Assembly: GCF_015694345.1 (NCBI RefSeq)
Contig: NZ_JADQDC010000011.1
Coordinates: forward strand, 98,788 to 162,787
DNA: 64,000 bases
Direction of reading: 5' to 3'
Source of the DNA: Novosphingobium jiangmenense
GTDB taxonomy: Bacteria > Pseudomonadota > Alphaproteobacteria > Sphingomonadales > Sphingomonadaceae
A program made the position numbers and the translations under genes. Shown here piece by piece: positions 62,384-64,000 of the stretch. The notes under the pieces were generated by a model, which saw only the letters and a program-made list of their open reading frames with translations, searched no databases and was not told the DNA's origin. Position 1 is the first letter of the stretch; every line of letters begins with the position of its first letter.

Positions 62384-62590
62384 TGGGTGGGATATGGGGA
62401 GGGTGCGGGTGGGGTACAAGGAGCAGAATACAAAGCGATTGCCAGACCGGAATCGGCGCCCCTCATAAGCGGAAGCGGAGATTATAACTTGGCACAGTTG
62501 TTAACTACATCTTTGCCTTTAGCCAACGAAAGTATTGCCCTGCCAGAAAAGTCATGCAAACTTTGCGGTGTTCAAAACTTGGAGGATCTT

Positions 62591-63715
62591 ATGGCGACAA
62601 TTACAGTCCCGGCCGCACAAGCTCGGCAAGGTAGCTTGGTTATTCTGGCAACGACGATAAAGGTCAGAGATCTGGTTAGGGACGGGTTTTATAGTGTTGA
62701 CACGCTCGATCCAGAAGATGGCGGGAAGGGTTACCAAAGACTCTTAAACACAGCGCGCGCAAGACGCTTGGCTGATTACATTGTCGCCGGACAAGATACG
62801 AAGGATGCATTTTTGCCTACCTCCGTTTTCTTGGCAACCGATAAAACGCTTTACCCCAACTCTACCAATAACACGGTTACAATTGACACCGATGCCGTTG
62901 GTCCATTTAGCGTTGTTGACGGTCAGCACCGCCTTGAGGGCCTAAAGCTTGCCGCCGAGCGCGACGAAAGAGTGCTGGATTTTGAAGTTCCTGTAAATAT
63001 TGCAACAGGCCTTACTCCAATTGCCCAGATGTGTCACTTTCTTATTGTGAACACTACTCAGAAAAGCGTTGATAAAGCAGTTGAGCAAAGAATAGTTGCA
63101 CGATTAACTGACGCCTTGACCTTTGAAGACATTCCAAGCTTACCGAGATGGATATTGAAAACTGTCGAAAAGGGCGAAGTCGACAAGGCTTTGAAATTGG
63201 TTGATTATCTAAATTCCGAAGTTGGCTCACCATGGCATGGAAAAGTACAGATGGCTAATGACGACTCTGTAAAAGGAGCGGTCAATCAAAGGTCTTTTGT
63301 AAAATCTGTTATAAAATTTGTACTTACACCAAACAACCCCTTGGGAGCATTCAAAGATTTTGAGAAGGAAAAGAAAGCTTTTTTGAATTACTGGAAAGCA
63401 ATTGCAGCAGTTTTGGATGATGGAGAATCGACCACACTATATAAATATAATGGTATTGAGTTATTTTGCCGGTTCTCAATTCCATTTTTCACGCGGATGT
63501 TTGATAAGAAGAGCTTTACGGTGGACATGATGCAGGGTGCACTTGCCCAATGCTTTGAGGCGATGGATGGGGAATGGGCGGGTGTAGGGCATCCGGAGTT
63601 TTGGCACAGTGGGGGGAAATCAAGCTTTTTGAACGCCGCAGCGCTTAGCGTGATAGTTCAGGAAATGGCTCTCGCACTTCACAAAACTGGTCTGTCGACG
63701 GATGTAGAACTTTGA
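62591..63715 (+). CDS. DGQHR-domain protein (DndB-like)
   Basis: A 374-residue protein from ATG 62591 behind GGAGG; the frame is open to 62387 without features. Hallmark DGQHR at residues 110-114 (VVDGQHRLEGLKLA), preceded by QRLLNTARARRLADYIVAG and PTSVFLATDKTL, the layout of the DndB/DGQHR family with a ParB/sulfiredoxin-like fold. DndB regulates DNA phosphorothioation; related proteins occur in other DNA-modification and defence loci. The gene is clearly more A+T-rich than rluD, a sign of transfer. It overlaps a GIY-YIG frame downstream by four bases. Confidence 0.8.
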   Translation: MATITVPAAQARQGSLVILATTIKVRDLVRDGFYSVDTLDPEDGGKGYQRLLNTARARRLADYIVAGQDTKDAFLPTSVFLATDKTLYPNSTNNTVTIDTDAVGPFSVVDGQHRLEGLKLAAERDERVLDFEVPVNIATGLTPIAQMCHFLIVNTTQKSVDKAVEQRIVARLTDALTFEDIPSLPRWILKTVEKGEVDKALKLVDYLNSEVGSPWHGKVQMANDDSVKGAVNQRSFVKSVIKFVLTPNNPLGAFKDFEKEKKAFLNYWKAIAAVLDDGESTTLYKYNGIELFCRFSIPFFTRMFDKKSFTVDMMQGALAQCFEAMDGEWAGVGHPEFWHSGGKSSFLNAAALSVIVQEMALALHKTGLSTDVEL

Positions 63716-64000
63716 ACGTCAGTCGGTTGACCCCCCAAGTAGAGGGTTCAGAACACTTTAGTCGTGATAGGACTAGGTACATTCCTAGCGCCTCGGGCTG
63801 CTATGCTTTAGTCACAGTGACAGGGCATATACTTTATATAGGCCTAACAGTAAATCTGTCGGCGCGATTTTGCGTAACTGCTCAGGTGGTTGGCACTGAT
63901 GCCGATCAAGCGACGGCGAAGCGTCCATCGACGAGATCGCGGATTGCGCTGAGTGCGGACTGGCCAGAGAGGCGTGCAGTGCCTGTGACGGAACGGTATC
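63712..64000 (+). CDS. GIY-YIG nuclease-like protein (partial, runs off window)
   Basis: An open frame starting at TTG 63712, whose first bases overlap the stop of the DGQHR gene (TTGA), continues to the window edge without a stop. Residues 35-60 read GCYALVTVTGHILYIGLTV then NLSARF, the GIY-YIG nuclease signature with both Tyr motifs. After residue about 57 the composition turns G+C-rich and the expected helix with catalytic Arg/Glu is not recognisable, so the gene may be interrupted there. Too short and shifted for standard gene callers. Confidence 0.5.
   Translation, partial: MNVSRLTPQVEGSEHFSRDRTRYIPSASGCYALVTVTGHILYIGLTVNLSARFCVTAQVVGTDADQATAKRPSTRSRIALSADWPERRAVPVTERY
63906..64000 (-). 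CDS. Possible C-terminal end of a gene on the opposite strand (partial)
   Basis: On the minus strand a frame enters from the right edge and stops at 63906-63908 after about 30 residues (ending ARLSGQSALSAIRDLVDGRF and three more). Its G+C content differs from the DGQHR gene. It could be the end of a mobile-element gene or a chance frame; I cannot identify it. Confidence 0.2.
   Translation of the reverse strand, partial: YRSVTGTARLSGQSALSAIRDLVDGRFAVA

Overview
The window looks like a chromosomal segment of a G+C-rich alphaproteobacterium of the order Sphingomonadales, most like Novosphingobium or a close relative. Evidence: three large TonB-dependent receptors, a TorF-type porin, RpoH/Acs/RluD sequences of alphaproteobacterial type, tight ATGA/GTGA gene overlaps, and catabolic gene sets (Rieske oxygenase, SMP-30 lactonase, arylsulfatase) typical of sphingomonads. 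The assignment is inferred from gene content only.

Layout. 1-4.1 kb: a phosphate-type porin, then an ECF sigma/anti-sigma pair divergent from a secreted subtilisin-like protease. 4.1-13.6 kb: a minus-strand operon for organosulfate use (TonB receptor, arylsulfatase with a C-S-P-T-R site, DUF1254 protein, truncated second DUF1254 gene, SDR, formylglycine-generating enzyme) with a divergent TetR regulator. 13.7-15.8 kb: two outer-membrane proteins sharing a duplicated leader that can fold around the ribosome binding site. 16-18.2 kb: beta-carbonic anhydrase plus SulP permease. 18.3-26.4 kb: OmpR-type two-component system, DOPA-dioxygenase-like protein, acetyl-CoA synthetase, PHA-system protein, XpaC-like/TelA pair and an SDR. 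26.4-31 kb: TetR-Rieske oxygenase-VOC-SDR operon and a divergent SMP-30 lactonase.

31-41.7 kb: a tRNA-Gly whose 3' end is duplicated nearby, followed by a nearly complete quinohemoprotein amine dehydrogenase locus (alpha, radical-SAM maturase, CTQ-bearing gamma, beta, flavoprotein, ABC exporter, subtilisin-like peptidase; structural and processing genes in one overlapping operon) and a TPR-sulfotransferase. 41.9-49.3 kb: two TonB receptors flanking a VOC protein and a metallophosphatase. 49.6-51.3 kb: an orphan gene with a HEPN-type R-x4-H motif, and mtgA.

51.3-60.2 kb is the most unusual part: a Crp/Fnr regulator with a CRP-like palindrome in its divergent promoter, a hypothetical protein, a cyclase-homology/STAND-ATPase/TPR protein, a cytochrome P450 translationally coupled to it, and a 1039-residue protein joining a membrane module to a DyP peroxidase. 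The cyclase domain appears to lack two transition-state residues, so it may sense rather than make nucleotide. 60.4-62.4 kb: housekeeping rpoH and rluD. 62.5-64 kb: an A+T-richer insertion with a DGQHR (DndB-like) protein overlapping a GIY-YIG nuclease-like reading frame that runs off the window; a candidate small DNA-modification or defence module.
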